From Gari tellinella (lineage: Eukaryota > Mollusca > Bivalvia > Cardiida > Psammobiidae), in contig OV277871.1 in assembly GCA_922989275.2 (NCBI GenBank), forward strand, positions 2,170,001 to 2,234,000: a stretch of 64,000 nt of DNA, written 5' to 3'. Under the pieces are notes generated by a model that was not told the DNA's origin, made no database searches, and saw only the letters and a list, made by a program, of their open reading frames with translations. This document shows, in pieces, positions 1-10,921 of this stretch. The stretch's first letter is position 1. Each line of letters starts with the position of its first letter. A program made the translations under genes and the position numbers.

Positions 1-145
1 CTGCTTGGATATTTGTTCCCACAACAGATAATTTTAAATGAAATAGAAACAGTGCAGAACCCTTATGAGACGCCATAAAGTGCGTCGTCTTAGAGTCTAC
101 ACTGCTTACTAATACCCATGTTTGTGAATGTTAGTCATAAATATA

Positions 146-436
146 TACAGTGGAGAATCTGTTATTCTTTCCCAATTAACGCGTTTACGCTAAAACTATT
201 ATTTCAAATACAAACAGTTTGGAGCCAGATCAGACGCCGGGTAACCCGGCGTCTGATCAGGCTCCAAACTGTTTGCCACCAAGATAAAAATGAATTATTA
301 GAATTGTCCAAAAGTTGTTCTTTTCTACGTTTTAGTGCTTTGCGTTTACGTACGTTTTCGTTTAAACGGGAAAGAATAACAGATTCTCCACTGTATGACG
401 TCACCAATGACGTAAGAATAACAGATTCTCCACTGT
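146..436 (+). mobile_element. MITE-A copy with duplicated right end
   Basis: Non-autonomous TA-target element. The left TIR starts at 147 and the right TIR ends at 394. The P cassette lies at 211-276, with GGAGCC/GGCTCC outer arms and a CCGGGTAACCCGG centre. Right of the normal end, TGACGTCACCAATGACG is followed by a second right terminus ending at 436. The same extra end follows the copy near 22.9 kb, so it defines a subfamily. Open frames on both strands are palindrome by-products, not genes. Confidence 0.85.
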
Positions 437-450
437 ATGTTTGCGGAAGT

Positions 451-803
451 ACAGCGTCCCCTCTCTACAACGACATCCAACGGGAGACAAAAACTGGTGT
501 TCATTGTTCGGAGGGAGTCGTTTTAGGGAAGTTAATTTGCAAACAGCTTAAATCCAGATCAGACGCCGCGTAACGCGGCGTCTGATCTGGATTCAAGCTG
601 TTTTTGTCACTCGTCGTTAAGTTTTTTTTGTCAAAATGTTAATTACGTAACTTTGAGAAAAACAGCAGACGACACTTTTAAGCCGACGACATTGTAGTCG
701 TGAATAGGTTGGACATAATTGCCCTGTTCAGGGAACTGCGACAATGGTCGTTGTAAGGAGGAAGTTGTTGTTTGGAGGGCCGTTGTAGGGAGGGAACACT
801 GTA
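451..803 (-). mobile_element. MITE-B, full length
   Basis: Starts ACAGCGTCCCCTCTC and ends GAGGGAACACTGT, an inverted pair. The central P cassette (about 541-604) has B-type arms GAATCC/GGATTC and a CCGCGTAACGCGG centre. Internal landmarks are GCAGACGAC motifs near 665-690 and a GTTCAGGGAACTGCGA stretch near 725. Confidence 0.8.
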
Positions 804-975
804 AAACAAAAGTTTTAAGACTAAGAACTTTGTTCGAAATCTAGAGCCTTGCGTGTGTTTTAAGTTCTGGTTTATAAATGTAACCCTATACACACTAGGG
901 AAACACGCTGTCAGAAAAAAGAAGAATATGTCCATCTTTGCAAGATGAATCATCTTGAAACACTGACACAGTTAA

Positions 976-1172
976 TTTAACCCCTTCATTACAATGACGA
1001 CGTCAATTTTTAACATTTGTCCTTTGCTTTTATTTCTCCAAATTGATTTTTAGATATTTTGAATTTGGAAATATAAAATTGAGCTTCAAACAATTTGGAT
1101 TCTGATTAGACGCCGCGTGACGCAGTGTCTAATCAGGACCCAAACAGTTTGCAAATAACCATTGTACTCGGT
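976..1172. repeat. F element with P cassette
   Basis: The left end TTAACCCCTTCATTACAATG is followed by a P cassette at 1087-1155 with imperfect arms (GATTCTGATTAGACGCC). The right boundary is unclear. Confidence 0.5.
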
Positions 1173-1323
1173 AATTTGTTCGAAATTTAGAGCCTTCCGT
1201 TGGCTTGGAATTCTGTTTTATAGATGTAACACTATATACACTAGAGAAATGTGCTGTCACTGTCAGGCAGGCGAGTGGGTGTTAACATCTGTACATTTTG
1301 TACCACTGACACATATAACCTTT

Positions 1324-1568
1324 ACAGTACTCCATCCCTACAACGGCCCTCCGAACAACGATTCCCTCCTTACAACAACGTTTGCTACTTGCCCAAAGAA
1401 AACAACCATATCTATGAATTTCAATGTGCTGCAATATCGTCCGCTTAAAATTGTCGTTTGCTGTTTTTCTTAAAGTAAAGAATGTCACCTTTTGACAGAA
1501 GAAACATAACGACGAGTGACGAAAAGTTTAACGCGGGTGCGGCCTCTGACCTGGGTTCAAACTGCAGA
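1324..1568 (+). mobile_element. MITE-B, 3'-truncated
   Basis: Left TIR ACAGTACTCCATCCC, B interior and a GACGAGTGAC landmark at about 1512, then a degraded cassette ending near 1568. The right TIR is missing. Confidence 0.65.
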
Positions 1569-2194
1569 ATCCAATGATCTTATCGTGAACATAAAGTTAT
1601 CTAAGAAACAAATCCATCGTAAGCGGCCAGCTGATTGAGAATATGGTAAAGGGCTCCAAATAAGGGGGAGTAAACTGCACAAATCCAACAATTTCTCACT
1701 CATTTTAGCACTAAATCCTATGTACAAAATGCCGTTTGCTATGGCACTTGGCCCTGAAAAGGCAAGTGGGTCGCCTACATAGTTACTATATTAACCCCGA
1801 CCTCATTATATCAACAGAAAACGCAATACAGAAAGTCGTAGAACAATATTTTAATAGCTAAATATTTTAATCTGCATGATAAAACAGTTTGAAACCTGGC
1901 TAGAGATAATCGGAACCTGATCTGGATCAAAACTATTTGTAATTGACATAATTGTCTTAAAACAAAATCGTTTATTGGAAAGAACAGTCATCTTCCAACG
2001 GCATACTGTATATAGACTTTCAGTCTACTTAATTGCCCCATAGGCCAATATCATAACAACAGAAACACGCTTTATCTATTGTCTGTCACCCTTGTCATAT
2101 GGCAAAAGCAAATGTCAAGTGAAATTCCTTTGAAAATGTGTCCTTCTCAGACGAGATATTTTGTGCCATTATTGGGAAATGTCTTAGAAACTAC
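1569..2194. other. Intergenic, no gene seen
   Basis: AT-rich sequence with no supportable gene. A much-decayed P-cassette-like palindrome (AAAACAGTTTGAAACC ... CTGATCTGGATC) lies near 1882-1942. Confidence 0.4.
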
Positions 2195-2195
2195 T

Positions 2196-2554
2196 ACAGT
2201 GCTCCCTCCCTACAACGACCCTCCCAACAACGACTCCCTCCTTACAACGACCCCTGGCGCAGTTCCCCAACAAGACATTTATGTCCAAACTTTCATGGCT
2301 GCAATTCCGTCGGCTTAAAAGTGTCGTCTGCTGTTTTTCTCAAAGTTACATAATGGACATTTTGATAGAAAAAAAACTTAAAGACGAGTGACAAACAGCT
2401 TGAATACAGATCAGACGCCGCGTTACGCGGCGTCTGATTTGGATTCAAACTGTTTGATAATGTAAGCCAATTTACCTCCCTACAACGACACCCTCCGAAC
2501 AACGCACACAATGTGTGTCTCCCATTGGATGTGATTGTAGAGAGGGAACGCTGT
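2196..2554 (+). mobile_element. MITE-B, full length
   Basis: Starts CAGTGCTCCCTCCC after TA and ends GAGGGAACGCTG before TA. The P cassette near 2395-2453 has GCGTTACGCGG at its centre. This copy shows the full B order: two CTCCCTCC-rich blocks at the left, CAGACGAC-type block, cassette, then the CTCCCATTGGATGT block before the right TIR. Confidence 0.85.
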
Positions 2555-2819
2555 ATATGAAAACATTTCCGCCTATTTGTTGGACAATAAGTCATCACGG
2601 AAGAGTGGAAAGTAATATCCTCCGCATTGTAACGAAACGGAACGTAATGCAGCAAATATCGAAAAAATGTCAGCTTCTGAAAATGTTCTATTACAGTAGG
2701 GCTATCATTTCTCCTGATTTTTCCGAAATCTTCGGAATTTTCATAACTTCTCCTCATATAAGATTTTTTTCCGAAATTTCTGCGCTTACTTTTGAATTTG
2801 GGATTTAATGCATTATTTA

Positions 2820-2951
2820 CTTAGGAATCATTGATATGGGTATCAAACAGTTTAAATAAGATCAAACGCCGCGTTGCGCGGCGTCTGATCTGGATTACGG
2901 CTGTTTACATAATTATGTTATTGTTATGGAGCTTGACAGCGAAAGGGTTAA
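2820..2951. repeat. P cassette and F right end
   Basis: Palindrome at 2844-2907 (GATCAAACGCCGCGTTGCGC centre), followed by the F-type terminus GACAGCGAAAGGGTTAAA. Decayed H-like text (TCTCCTGATTTTTCCGAAA) lies just to the left, near 2710-2765. Confidence 0.5.
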
Positions 2952-3027
2952 AGGTACAATTCCTAGAATCGCGCTTGAAAATTGGGAAATCTTAGGACAT
3001 TTATGAGCACTTTATGGTAACCTTATT

Positions 3028-3235
3028 ACAGTGAAGAATTCGTTATTCTTTCTCGTTTAAACGCAAACTAAACGCAAACCCATTACAACAAAACTTAGAA
3101 AATGATACATTGTTGACCATTCTGATAATCTACTTTAATATGAGTGGCAAACAGTTACCCCTCCAAACTGTTTGCTCTGGAAGTTACAATTTTAGCGTAA
3201 CCGCATTAATTGGGAAAGAATATATCTTACGGTGG
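3028..3235 (-). mobile_element. MITE-A with collapsed palindrome
   Basis: Both MITE-A ends are recognisable (ACAGTGAAGAATTCGTTATT and AAAGAATATATCTTACGGTG). The central cassette is reduced to CAAACAGTTACCCCTCCAAACTGTTTG, as expected if the hairpin was deleted. Confidence 0.65.
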
Positions 3236-4009
3236 ATCGCTGTTGTCCTATCGTTGTGCTACTGTACAAAAGCGGGAAGTGTAAGTCATGTGACTAGGGA
3301 TTATACGTAGTCGTGTACTGATAGTTACTGGTCAGTCTAGCGAGTCTCTCTTCTGGACTACATCGAGAAATTTCAAATTCAGTGTGTTATATCCAACGTT
3401 TTATCAATTGTTTTATCCTTTTTTTCATTGCAAGTCTGTACTGTTCGCATACATAATTTGTTAGCAAAGATGAGGCGCGACATCTACGTGGTATTGCTTT
3501 ATGCAACTCAAAACTTGCCATACGGGTACCATTTCAAGAGTGTTTTCTCTTATAAAGAATTATACCACGGGTTTTTGTAAGGGCGAATCGACCACATCGC
3601 AGACAAATTATGAGACAAAGTCGTTGTTTTTTTCGTTTTCTTTTTTTCATTTTGGAACTGACAATTGCCAGTCCGTTTATTTTTCATTTACATCAAGCAT
3701 ATCATATAAAAAGACAAGGAACAAATTAAACATATCACAGATTAGAAAAAAAAAGAAGAAAAACTAGTCATTTATTTTATCAGCTCTTGATCAGTTGATA
3801 TTTCGTATTTGCGAGTCAATTCAATCCGCCTTGCGATGACCAACGATATGTGAGTATTTTAAATATAAATTTGCTAAAGTTTAACTAAGAATACAGAAAA
3901 TATAGGTAATAATGCATGTTTACTTAGTGTCTTGCACGGGATTAGTCAAACAATTATAAAACTTAAACTACAGATTGGCAAGCAATATTATGTTTACTAT
4001 TGTACTGTA
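3236..4009. other. Intergenic, possible LINE 3' region
   Basis: No gene recognised. The AT-rich stretch just left of 4010 would be the 3' untranslated part of the minus-strand LINE, but I cannot fix its end. Homopolymer A/T runs lie near 3620-3655 and 3745-3762. Confidence 0.35.
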
Positions 4010-7000
4010 TCAAGAAGAAAAGCTCGTCGTTGAGTATTCTGGTGATATCATACATTTTAAACCGTCTGTTGCTACAAACATATCCTTTATATATTGATAC
4101 ATGTAACCCAATATATAATAATAATACATTAGTAGAATTTTATAACCCAATATAATGCATTGCAGTTTATTTAAAGGTTTGGAAATACCACACATCTTAA
4201 AAGCATTTAATATATTCATCAAGAAATTTTGTAAGTATTTACATTCAATGAAGAAGTGATTAATTGTCTGTGTGTTGCCGCAGCATACACAGTTAGGAGA
4301 GTTGTTTATTTTCCACTTGAATAAGTTTTCATTGGTTGCTTTTATGTTATTTATTAATTTGTATTTATATTGTTTTAATCTGTTATCTATCAGAACCTTA
4401 TTTATCAAGGTATATAAATTTTCCCAATTCATCTTGACATTAAAGAGCCTTTTAAAATACTCATGCAAATATGGTTTTACAATTTTACGGTTAACGAGAT
4501 ATGTATAAATTAATTTATTAGATAATTTGTGTAATGGATGTTTGTTAGTACATATATGCACACAATGCGATGTTCGAACTTTTGTATTTATTGAATCATT
4601 TCTTTTTAGAATAGTTTGCCACCGTTTTGGTATTGCTTCTTTAATTTGATGAATCTCTGAAACCCACTTTTGTTTCTCAATTAACTTTTCAAATATTTTT
4701 CTTGTGTTAATATTTCCATTTTTATCTATTTTATCAGTTACGCATATTAGTTCACATTCAATCCAGTTATAAAATATAAGACTATTTGCTTTTATTTTTA
4801 TGTGGCGGTTGTCCCATAGAATTTCATTCCGTATTTCGTAGAATTTAGAGGGTCTTGGTATAGATTTGTTATCCTTTAGATCAATCTATGCTTCTAAACG
4901 TGACTTGTAAAATACGGGAAGATGGTGTTGTAATTTAGGCAACGCTTTAATAGTATATATGTTCATCCTAAAGATTAAGAAAGTATTGCCATATTGGCGT
5001 AGAAAAAAACTCTGGTATTAACTTCCAATTATCAGGGGAATTATCTAAAGAGCATTTATCCATGTTACCTTCATACATCTTAAGTAGGTTCCGACGTCAA
5101 TCATATTGAGTCCCCCTTTAATTGTATCTCCAATTATGATGTTTCTTTTTATCTTTTCAGACTTATTATTCCACAGGAATGAAAACAATATTGTATTTAA
5201 ATCTTTTACGACAACCTTCGGTGTATTAATAGATTGCATGAGATAAGTAAATTTAGTAAGGAGAATTGATTTTATTACTGAAATTGTCCCATAAAATGTT
5301 TATTTTCTGCGAGTCCAATGTTCAATTTGTATGTTTGTGTTATCGATCCTTTCTGTCCAATTGTTATTATTACAGAAGTTTGTATCATGTCCAAAATAAA
5401 CCCCAAGTGCTTTTATCCCATCTTTTTTAAATGTTATGTCTAAATAGTCATTTTTATGCTTTGTTTTCCCTAGCCACAGACCTTCTGTTTTTTTCCTATT
5501 CAATTTTAACCCCGAGTATATCCAAATTCCTCAACTAATGCAATAGCAACAGGTATTTCTTTTTTATTATTTAGAAAGAGGGTAGTGTCGTCAGCTAGCT
5601 GTGCTATTTTAACATTGTGTATTTCGTTATTTATTTGAACATCTATCTCTGTTAAATCTGTGCATGATCAAATTTTACAAGCTAGAATTTCTGCCACAAT
5701 AACCAATAAAAGTGCAGAGAGAGGGTATCTCTGTTTTATTCCTCGTTTGGTGTAAAAATAATCAGATTTCCACCCTTTGTTTATAACTGAACCAAAAATA
5801 GAACCGCACCTTTAATATCAAGCATTTCCAAGTAGTCAATAATATCTTGGATCTGTCTATTATTATAGCCAATATATCTGTTCTTGATGAAACCTTGTTG
5901 GTCACAGCTAAGTATGTTCGGTAATACTTTTTGAAGACGTCTCGCGAGTACTCTGGTCGCTATTTATAGTCAACATTTAACAAAGAAATTTTCGAGATTT
6001 TCTGGGTCAGATTTTTTGTAGACTACATGTAATGATATTATACATTGTCTTTGACTTCGTGACATACTGTTACTCGTTTGACATTCATTTAATGCATTTA
6101 CTAATAACCCTTGAAGAATGTTCTAGAATTTTGGGTAAAATTCTGCAGTAAAACCGTCTGTTTCTGGGCTTTTGTTTGTTTTCATATCGTATGCGGCAGA
6201 TTTACATTCCTCGTTTAATAAAATACCTTCACATTGATTCGCATCAGTGTCAGTTAAGGTGTTATCTAGGGTAATAGTGTCAATGTAGTCTTCATAGTTA
6301 ATGATGTCATTTGAAGAAGTGTAGAGCTTTTCGTAGAATTCTTTTTGCGCATTTAAGGTATCAGTCTGATTTGTTAACCGTTTATTATTGACCACAAGTG
6401 TTGTAATTGCTTTTTTGTTCTGTCTCGATGTTTCAAGGTTGGTGAAGAATTTCGATTTTTTCTCGCCTTCTTCAAATAATTGAATTCTTGATCGAATTTG
6501 TGCGCATTTTGTTTTAAAGTCATAAATAGATTTATTTCTCTTTCGATTTCGTTTATATTGTTCTAGGTTGCGTCATTTATGTTTGTACATGTATATAAAT
6601 CATTTAATTGTTTTTTCAATCTTTGTAGATGGATATTTCTTTGTCTTGCTTTTAATTTTGAAAATTGCATAGCTTTTCGTCGGATTTCATATTTACGTAT
6701 TTCCTATTTTAATTGGTAGCTTATGATATTTAGCAATATACAATTTGTAATGACTTGCGATATTTGTTCGCGGTAAGATTCGTCTTCGAGATGTGAATTA
6801 TTAAGTTTCCAAAAGCCTGTGCCTCTTTTAGCTGGTGGTTTTAAATTTTAATTTCCATGTGATATGTACTTTGAATTATAGCTGGTCGTATATTTGTTGA
6901 CAGTACTAATGGTATTATATTTTCGTCTATAAGCCAGAAGTCAATTCTACTTTTTTCAATACCATTTTTACGACGCCATGTGAATTGCTGTTTATTATTA

Positions 7001-7290
7001 CAAGTTTGTTTACAAATGTCAGTTAATTTAAAATATTTAATTAGATCAGACAGACTCTTTGAACTATTTTTGTTGTTTACAACTGAATGTGATACCCTGT
7101 CGGATTTATTCATAACTTCGTTAAAGTCTCCGCCTAAAATAATAATACCTTCAGCGCAGTTTTCCAGAAAACTTTCTTTTTTTTTAAATATCGATGGCGT
7201 TGTTTTTGTCATTAAAGGCGACTTTTTACAAAGTTCCTTTAAACTTATATTGACGGATTTGTTGTTAGACTTGCAGTGAAGGGTCATTTT
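4010..7290 (-). pseudogene. L1/Tx1-like LINE ORF2 remnant
   Basis: Decayed non-LTR retrotransposon read right to left. At 7287-6841 is an APE-type endonuclease fragment with GGDFNEVM (residues 52-59) and SRIDFWLI near residues 113-120. At 6395-6123 is the RT entry region containing MKTNKSPETDGFTAEFY, the L1-style KSPGxDG motif. Near 5605-5580 the catalytic box reads LADDTTLF. Fragments at 5503-5300 and 5239-5045 (SFLWNN type) follow. At 4561-4010 is the C-terminal part with a Cys/His knuckle (C91, C94, H102, C107). The order EN-RT-C-knuckle fits ORF2 of the L1/Tx1 group. Numerous stops and frameshifts separate the pieces, so it is dead. No ORF1 was found upstream. Confidence 0.82.
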
Positions 7291-7618
7291 TCATTGAACC
7301 CTATTGTATGGGATTTTGAGTTTTAAGAAATTACTTTGTGATAATTGTTCTAAAACGTGTATATGTACATTTATATTTGGGCTGGTTTTGCTCAGAAAGT
7401 TTATGAGTCTTTATTCACATTGTTAAAGCTGTAGTCTAATAAATGCAACTCGCTATTTGCATAACAGTCGCCTGTGTTGTTTATTATGACATAGAGAGGA
7501 CTAGCGTCGTCTCCATTGTGCAATCTAGAAGACAAACATGAAATGTCACCAAGCAATGGACATAAATGATCCGAACTTAAATCTTTGCATGCTCGCGGCG
7601 GACATGTTCTTACTTTGA

Positions 7619-7682
7619 AAACAATTTGGATGCAGATGAGACGCCGCATAACGCGCCGTCTCATCTGGATCCAAACTGTTTG
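7619..7682. repeat. Solitary P cassette
   Basis: Palindrome CAATTTGGATGCAGATGAGA / TCTCATCTGGATCCAAACTG around a CGCCGCATAACGCGCCG centre. Here the inner arm reads GATGAGACG rather than GATCAGACG, and the opposite arm carries the matching CGTCTCATC, a compensatory change. Confidence 0.65.
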
Positions 7683-8102
7683 ACACTCTGACCCTTTTTT
7701 TAAAAGAAATTTAGAAAATTTTATGTTTGGAACAGAATCAGGCGACAATTGTTGCAGAGGAAACATTACCCAGCATGCAAAGAGTTAAAAAGTCTGTTGT
7801 GATGCATCAATTTTATATCCGTCTAACATTTATTGATGACGTTTATTCTTCTTCAGATATCCGGCCCATACTGAAAGAAGAGTGATCGCCAAACAACTGA
7901 ACGACAATCATACACATTTCCTAGACAAACTATGTGCACGTGTATTACAGTAATCCAATGAGTCAATAATGCCTGATACCAAAGCACGACATACAAGGCA
8001 GGTTGAATACCAGTATATAACTAAGGTATATACAAGCTAACAGAATTGTAAAGACGCACGTCTTGACAAGCTCTTTACCTCAAACATTATTTTGTTGTAG
8101 AC
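7683..8102. other. 5' flank of the GPCR gene
   Basis: No coding sequence recognised. A pyrimidine-rich tract ending TTTTGTTGTAG at about 8090-8100 could be a 3' splice acceptor placing a 5'-UTR intron just before the coding exon. This is inference; no promoter element was identified with confidence. Confidence 0.3.
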
Positions 8103-8159
8103 ATGGAAACTAAACAACCAACTATATTGTTACTTACGTTTAACGTGTGGCTCATTTAA
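8103..8159 (+). promoter_or_regulatory. Short upstream ORF before the GPCR
   Basis: An ATG at 8103 opens an 18-codon frame ending at TAA 8157-8159. It is in the same frame as the GPCR and stops six bases before its ATG. If transcribed it could dampen GPCR translation. If the acceptor at about 8100 is used, it sits in the first bases of the exon. The in-frame stop also argues that the receptor starts at 8166. Confidence 0.4.
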
Positions 8160-8165
8160 AACATT

Positions 8166-9443
8166 ATGAATTCTTCATCAGGGTTGATGAGTTATATTGA
8201 AGACGAGATGCATTTGCTACACCCCACGAACACCAGTGACAACACATCGTACTACCGGGAATTCGGGATAGATCAGGACGATACATTGCTAGATGGCGTC
8301 AACCCGACAAATAGTTCCGCTTATATGACGGCGTCGATGTTCAGAAATGTTACTGTGCCTTTTATTTGTGTCTTTGGTGGATTCGGCAATATAATGGCGT
8401 TAGTTACGTTACTTTACCGACGTCTACGTCATACGTCATGTAATATATACCTGGCCTTACGGTCGTTGTCGGACACGCTGTTCCTGCTCACATTAATGGC
8501 CGTGTGGTTTGATTCTGTAGGAGTGCCTTTCTTCCATACAAACGGTGTTTGTCAAATCGTGGTTTTTATGTCATATGTGACGTCCTTTCTGAGCGTATGG
8601 AGTGTTGCTGCAATAACATTTGAGAATTATATACGAGTATGTCATCCAACGAAGCTGGCAAGGTTCTGTACTCTTTATAAAGCTAAACGAATTGTGATAG
8701 GGTTAGTGATATTATCAGTTGTTATTTATCAGTCTTCTTTATGGAGTACCCACGTGGTGCGCCTTCCACCAAACAACACACCAATGTGTATGACGAAAAC
8801 GGAATTTGAGTTTCTTTACGTTATTTTAGCATATGTGGATACCACATTGACACTTTTGATTCCATTGGTTGTGATTTTGTTTTTCTCAGTTTGTATTGTA
8901 TACTCAGTGGTGAAGTCTTACAGAAGAAGAGTTCGTTTACGAAGTGCCATACTGTCGAGAGAGCGAACGTTCGGGTCCACCCCACAGGCTAAAGTCACAC
9001 GCCTTCTCTTTGCAGTGTCTATGATTTTCTTAATTCTACATACACCAATACATATCATTAAACTAATAATGACAATCAAAATTTACATGTTAAAAAACGT
9101 TCGTATTGATCCGATTGATGCAGCCTTAAAAACCGTATTTGAAAATATGTATTACCTGAATTTCTCGGCTAACTTTCTGGTATTCTTTATATGCGGAGAA
9201 TCGTTTAGAAAAGTGTTTTGGGAATTATTCTGCAGATGTTTTAAAACCACAGACATCGTTGTAAGGAATGCAGAGCAGCAAACAGACCTGTCACTGTTGA
9301 ACGGTACAAAGAAAGAATCACACTCTAGGAGTGATGACGACAAAGCACACGAGTCATCTACAATGATAGCTCACGTGTACAAGAACAATGTTTGTCTAGA
9401 AAGTTCAGCCTCTCTGTTAACAACAACAGTCATTCAAGGTTAA
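8166..9443 (+). CDS. Rhodopsin-class GPCR, orphan peptide-receptor type
   Basis: Single-exon 425-residue class A receptor, a plasma-membrane protein expected to couple an extracellular ligand (probably a peptide or other small signal) to G proteins. The N-terminus (1-62) has five N-glycosylation sequons (N2, N22, N26, N49, N61). TM1 is about 63-84 with the GN motif (N75); TM2 93-115 with D103; TM3 127-152. C129 and C208 would form the usual disulfide. TM4 is about 176-198, TM5 217-246, TM6 278-303 with P294, TM7 322-343. Cytoplasmic Cys356/Cys358 could be palmitoylated, and the tail (360-425) is Ser/Thr-rich. The motif after TM3 reads E153-N154-Y155, so the Arg of DRY is Asn. TM7 has NFLVF (336-340) instead of NPxxY, and TM6 has LHTP instead of CWxP. 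The start is supported by an in-frame stop at 8157. The closest general resemblance is to invertebrate FMRFamide/TRH-receptor-like orphans; the ligand cannot be assigned. It is the only convincing host gene in the window. Confidence 0.9.
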   Translation: MNSSSGLMSYIEDEMHLLHPTNTSDNTSYYREFGIDQDDTLLDGVNPTNSSAYMTASMFRNVTVPFICVFGGFGNIMALVTLLYRRLRHTSCNIYLALRSLSDTLFLLTLMAVWFDSVGVPFFHTNGVCQIVVFMSYVTSFLSVWSVAAITFENYIRVCHPTKLARFCTLYKAKRIVIGLVILSVVIYQSSLWSTHVVRLPPNNTPMCMTKTEFEFLYVILAYVDTTLTLLIPLVVILFFSVCIVYSVVKSYRRRVRLRSAILSRERTFGSTPQAKVTRLLFAVSMIFLILHTPIHIIKLIMTIKIYMLKNVRIDPIDAALKTVFENMYYLNFSANFLVFFICGESFRKVFWELFCRCFKTTDIVVRNAEQQTDLSLLNGTKKESHSRSDDDKAHESSTMIAHVYKNNVCLESSASLLTTTVIQG

Positions 9444-9467
9444 CACATTCAACCTTAGCGACGAGTA

Positions 9468-9675
9468 TACAGTCGAACTTCGATATCTCGAACTCGGTTA
9501 AGTCGAACATACCCGTATTTCAAAGTTAAAACGCGGCTAAGCCGCGTTTTAACTTTTAAACACTTTTAAACACGGGTATGTTCACCTAAACTGAACTTGA
9601 AATAAGACAAATTCATGTTTCGAAATATCGGATATTTCGAGTAAAGCGAGTTTGAGATATCGAAGTTCGACTGTA
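9468..9675. mobile_element. MITE-D foldback, 25 bp past GPCR stop
   Basis: TIRs CAGTCGAACTTCGATATC and GATATCGAAGTTCGACTG lie between TA dinucleotides. An inner hairpin has AAAACGCGGCTAAGCCGCG at its centre, and an intermediate arm pair is CATACCCGT / ACGGGTATG. The flanks GACGAGTA and TACTCGTC extend the symmetry, so the target was itself palindromic. It lies before the first AATAAA (about 9961), so a GPCR transcript would probably carry it in the 3' UTR. The CAGTNGAACTTCGATA-type end resembles pogo/Tigger termini (inference). Confidence 0.8.
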
Positions 9676-9697
9676 CTCGTCAGTACTAATTGTCCTA

Positions 9698-9757
9698 TGC
9701 AAATAGTGTGGACCTTGATTAGAAGAGTCTTCTGATCAGTGTCTACACCATTTGTCA
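9698..9757. repeat. P-type palindrome, GTGTAGAC arms
   Basis: GCAAATAGTGTGGACCTTGA ... CAGTGTCTACACCATTTGTC with an AGAAGAGTCTTCT centre. It belongs to the cassette subtype with arms GTAGAC/GTCTAC also seen near 17.6, 36.65, 39.55, 40.2 and 59.3 kb. Confidence 0.55.
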
Positions 9758-10594
9758 GTTTTGTAAAATATTGGACATAACAGCCTTAAATAAGCAAAAC
9801 TAGACTAGTATTGTTATTTTCTTTTCAAAGCTTCATGGGTTGAAAGCTACAAAGCTTCAAGAGTTTACGCATTTTTATTTCCTGCGTATTCGGCTCACAT
9901 AATTGACAAACTACCGGTTTGTCGTCGTTAAAATGGAGGAACAAACATTTTTATCTCTGCAATAAAAGGCTGAAATAAAGTTATTTCTAATATGGTGACA
10001 ATCATTTGTTAATTATTCTACAACCATTTTGAAACTCGATCATATGATACTCAAAATGGTTTGCATTGGAAATAATCGGTTTTTTAAACAGAAAAACAAT
10101 AACACTTTCTCAGTTTTGCCACTGTATTCATTGTGCTAAATCTTAAGAAATTTCGACAGTTTTACAGTTACGATAATGTTTTTTGTTTTCTCTTTTAAAT
10201 TAAACTAAACGCAATTGCATTACAGAGCAGTTACAGTTGGACTATATACGGCTCTTTTTCTAAAGAGATTGAACACTAAATGTTGTTTTGCATTAAAACG
10301 AATACTAAAAAAAAATCAATTATCGTGCATTTTCTATACAGACTTTAGACTGAAGAGAATTTCGATTTAAACTGTGCTCAATATCGCAGGCAAGATGGCT
10401 CAATGATCAGAGGAGTGAATGTACAGTCGGCTGAATAGTCATACGGACTGAAAGTAGACTATAACTTGGTACTTTTTTAATCCAATCAAATGATGTTTTG
10501 TGGACGAAAATATTAAATTAGACGGTAATATTTTTGCGGCGAAAGAGTAAAATAGAAAAGTTTATATGTGTGTTCATTATTTATCATTTCTAAC
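9758..10594. other. Intergenic, no gene seen
   Basis: AT-rich sequence with no supportable coding frame. AATAAA at about 9961 is the most plausible poly(A) signal for the GPCR. AAAATGG-rich short inverted stretches lie near 10018-10065. Confidence 0.35.
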
Positions 10595-10855
10595 CCATTA
10601 CCCCATAGCCTTTTTCTTTTTTTGAAGAAATGTGACCACTTAAATCAGGTTTAAAAGTAAATCAGAATGCGCCTTAAGGCGCATTCTGCTTTACTTTCAG
10701 CCTGCTTTAAGATATCATCTTCTAGAATAAAAAAGTATTTCTTATGGTACATTTTCATGATTGTAAAAATTGAAACTATTTTCTTCAGTGGAGGAATAAA
10801 TTCAATACGCTAAAGGGCGATTCTATGGGGGGAAATGGTTAATACACGAGTTGAC
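10595..10855. repeat. I element with GCGCCTTAAGGCGC hairpin
   Basis: Left end ACCCATTACCCCATAGCC, right end GGGGGGAAATGGTTAAT. The central hairpin at about 10645-10712 is built on AGTAAATCAGAATGCGCC and its inverse. The right half matches the left half of the copy at 17.13 kb in reverse. Confidence 0.65.
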
Positions 10856-10921
10856 TTAAATGATATGATACGAGCCTTGTATAGTCCATGTTTGACCATT
10901 GAGGGTTGGTCGTTTTACAAT

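Noticed and set aside
118..573. Repeated open frames of the QTVWSQIRRRVTRRLIRLQTVC type, on both strands, at every MITE-A
   Set aside because: They are translations of the palindrome and TIR. They occur on both strands, start outside or inside the element variably, and their conservation is explained by recent copy number.
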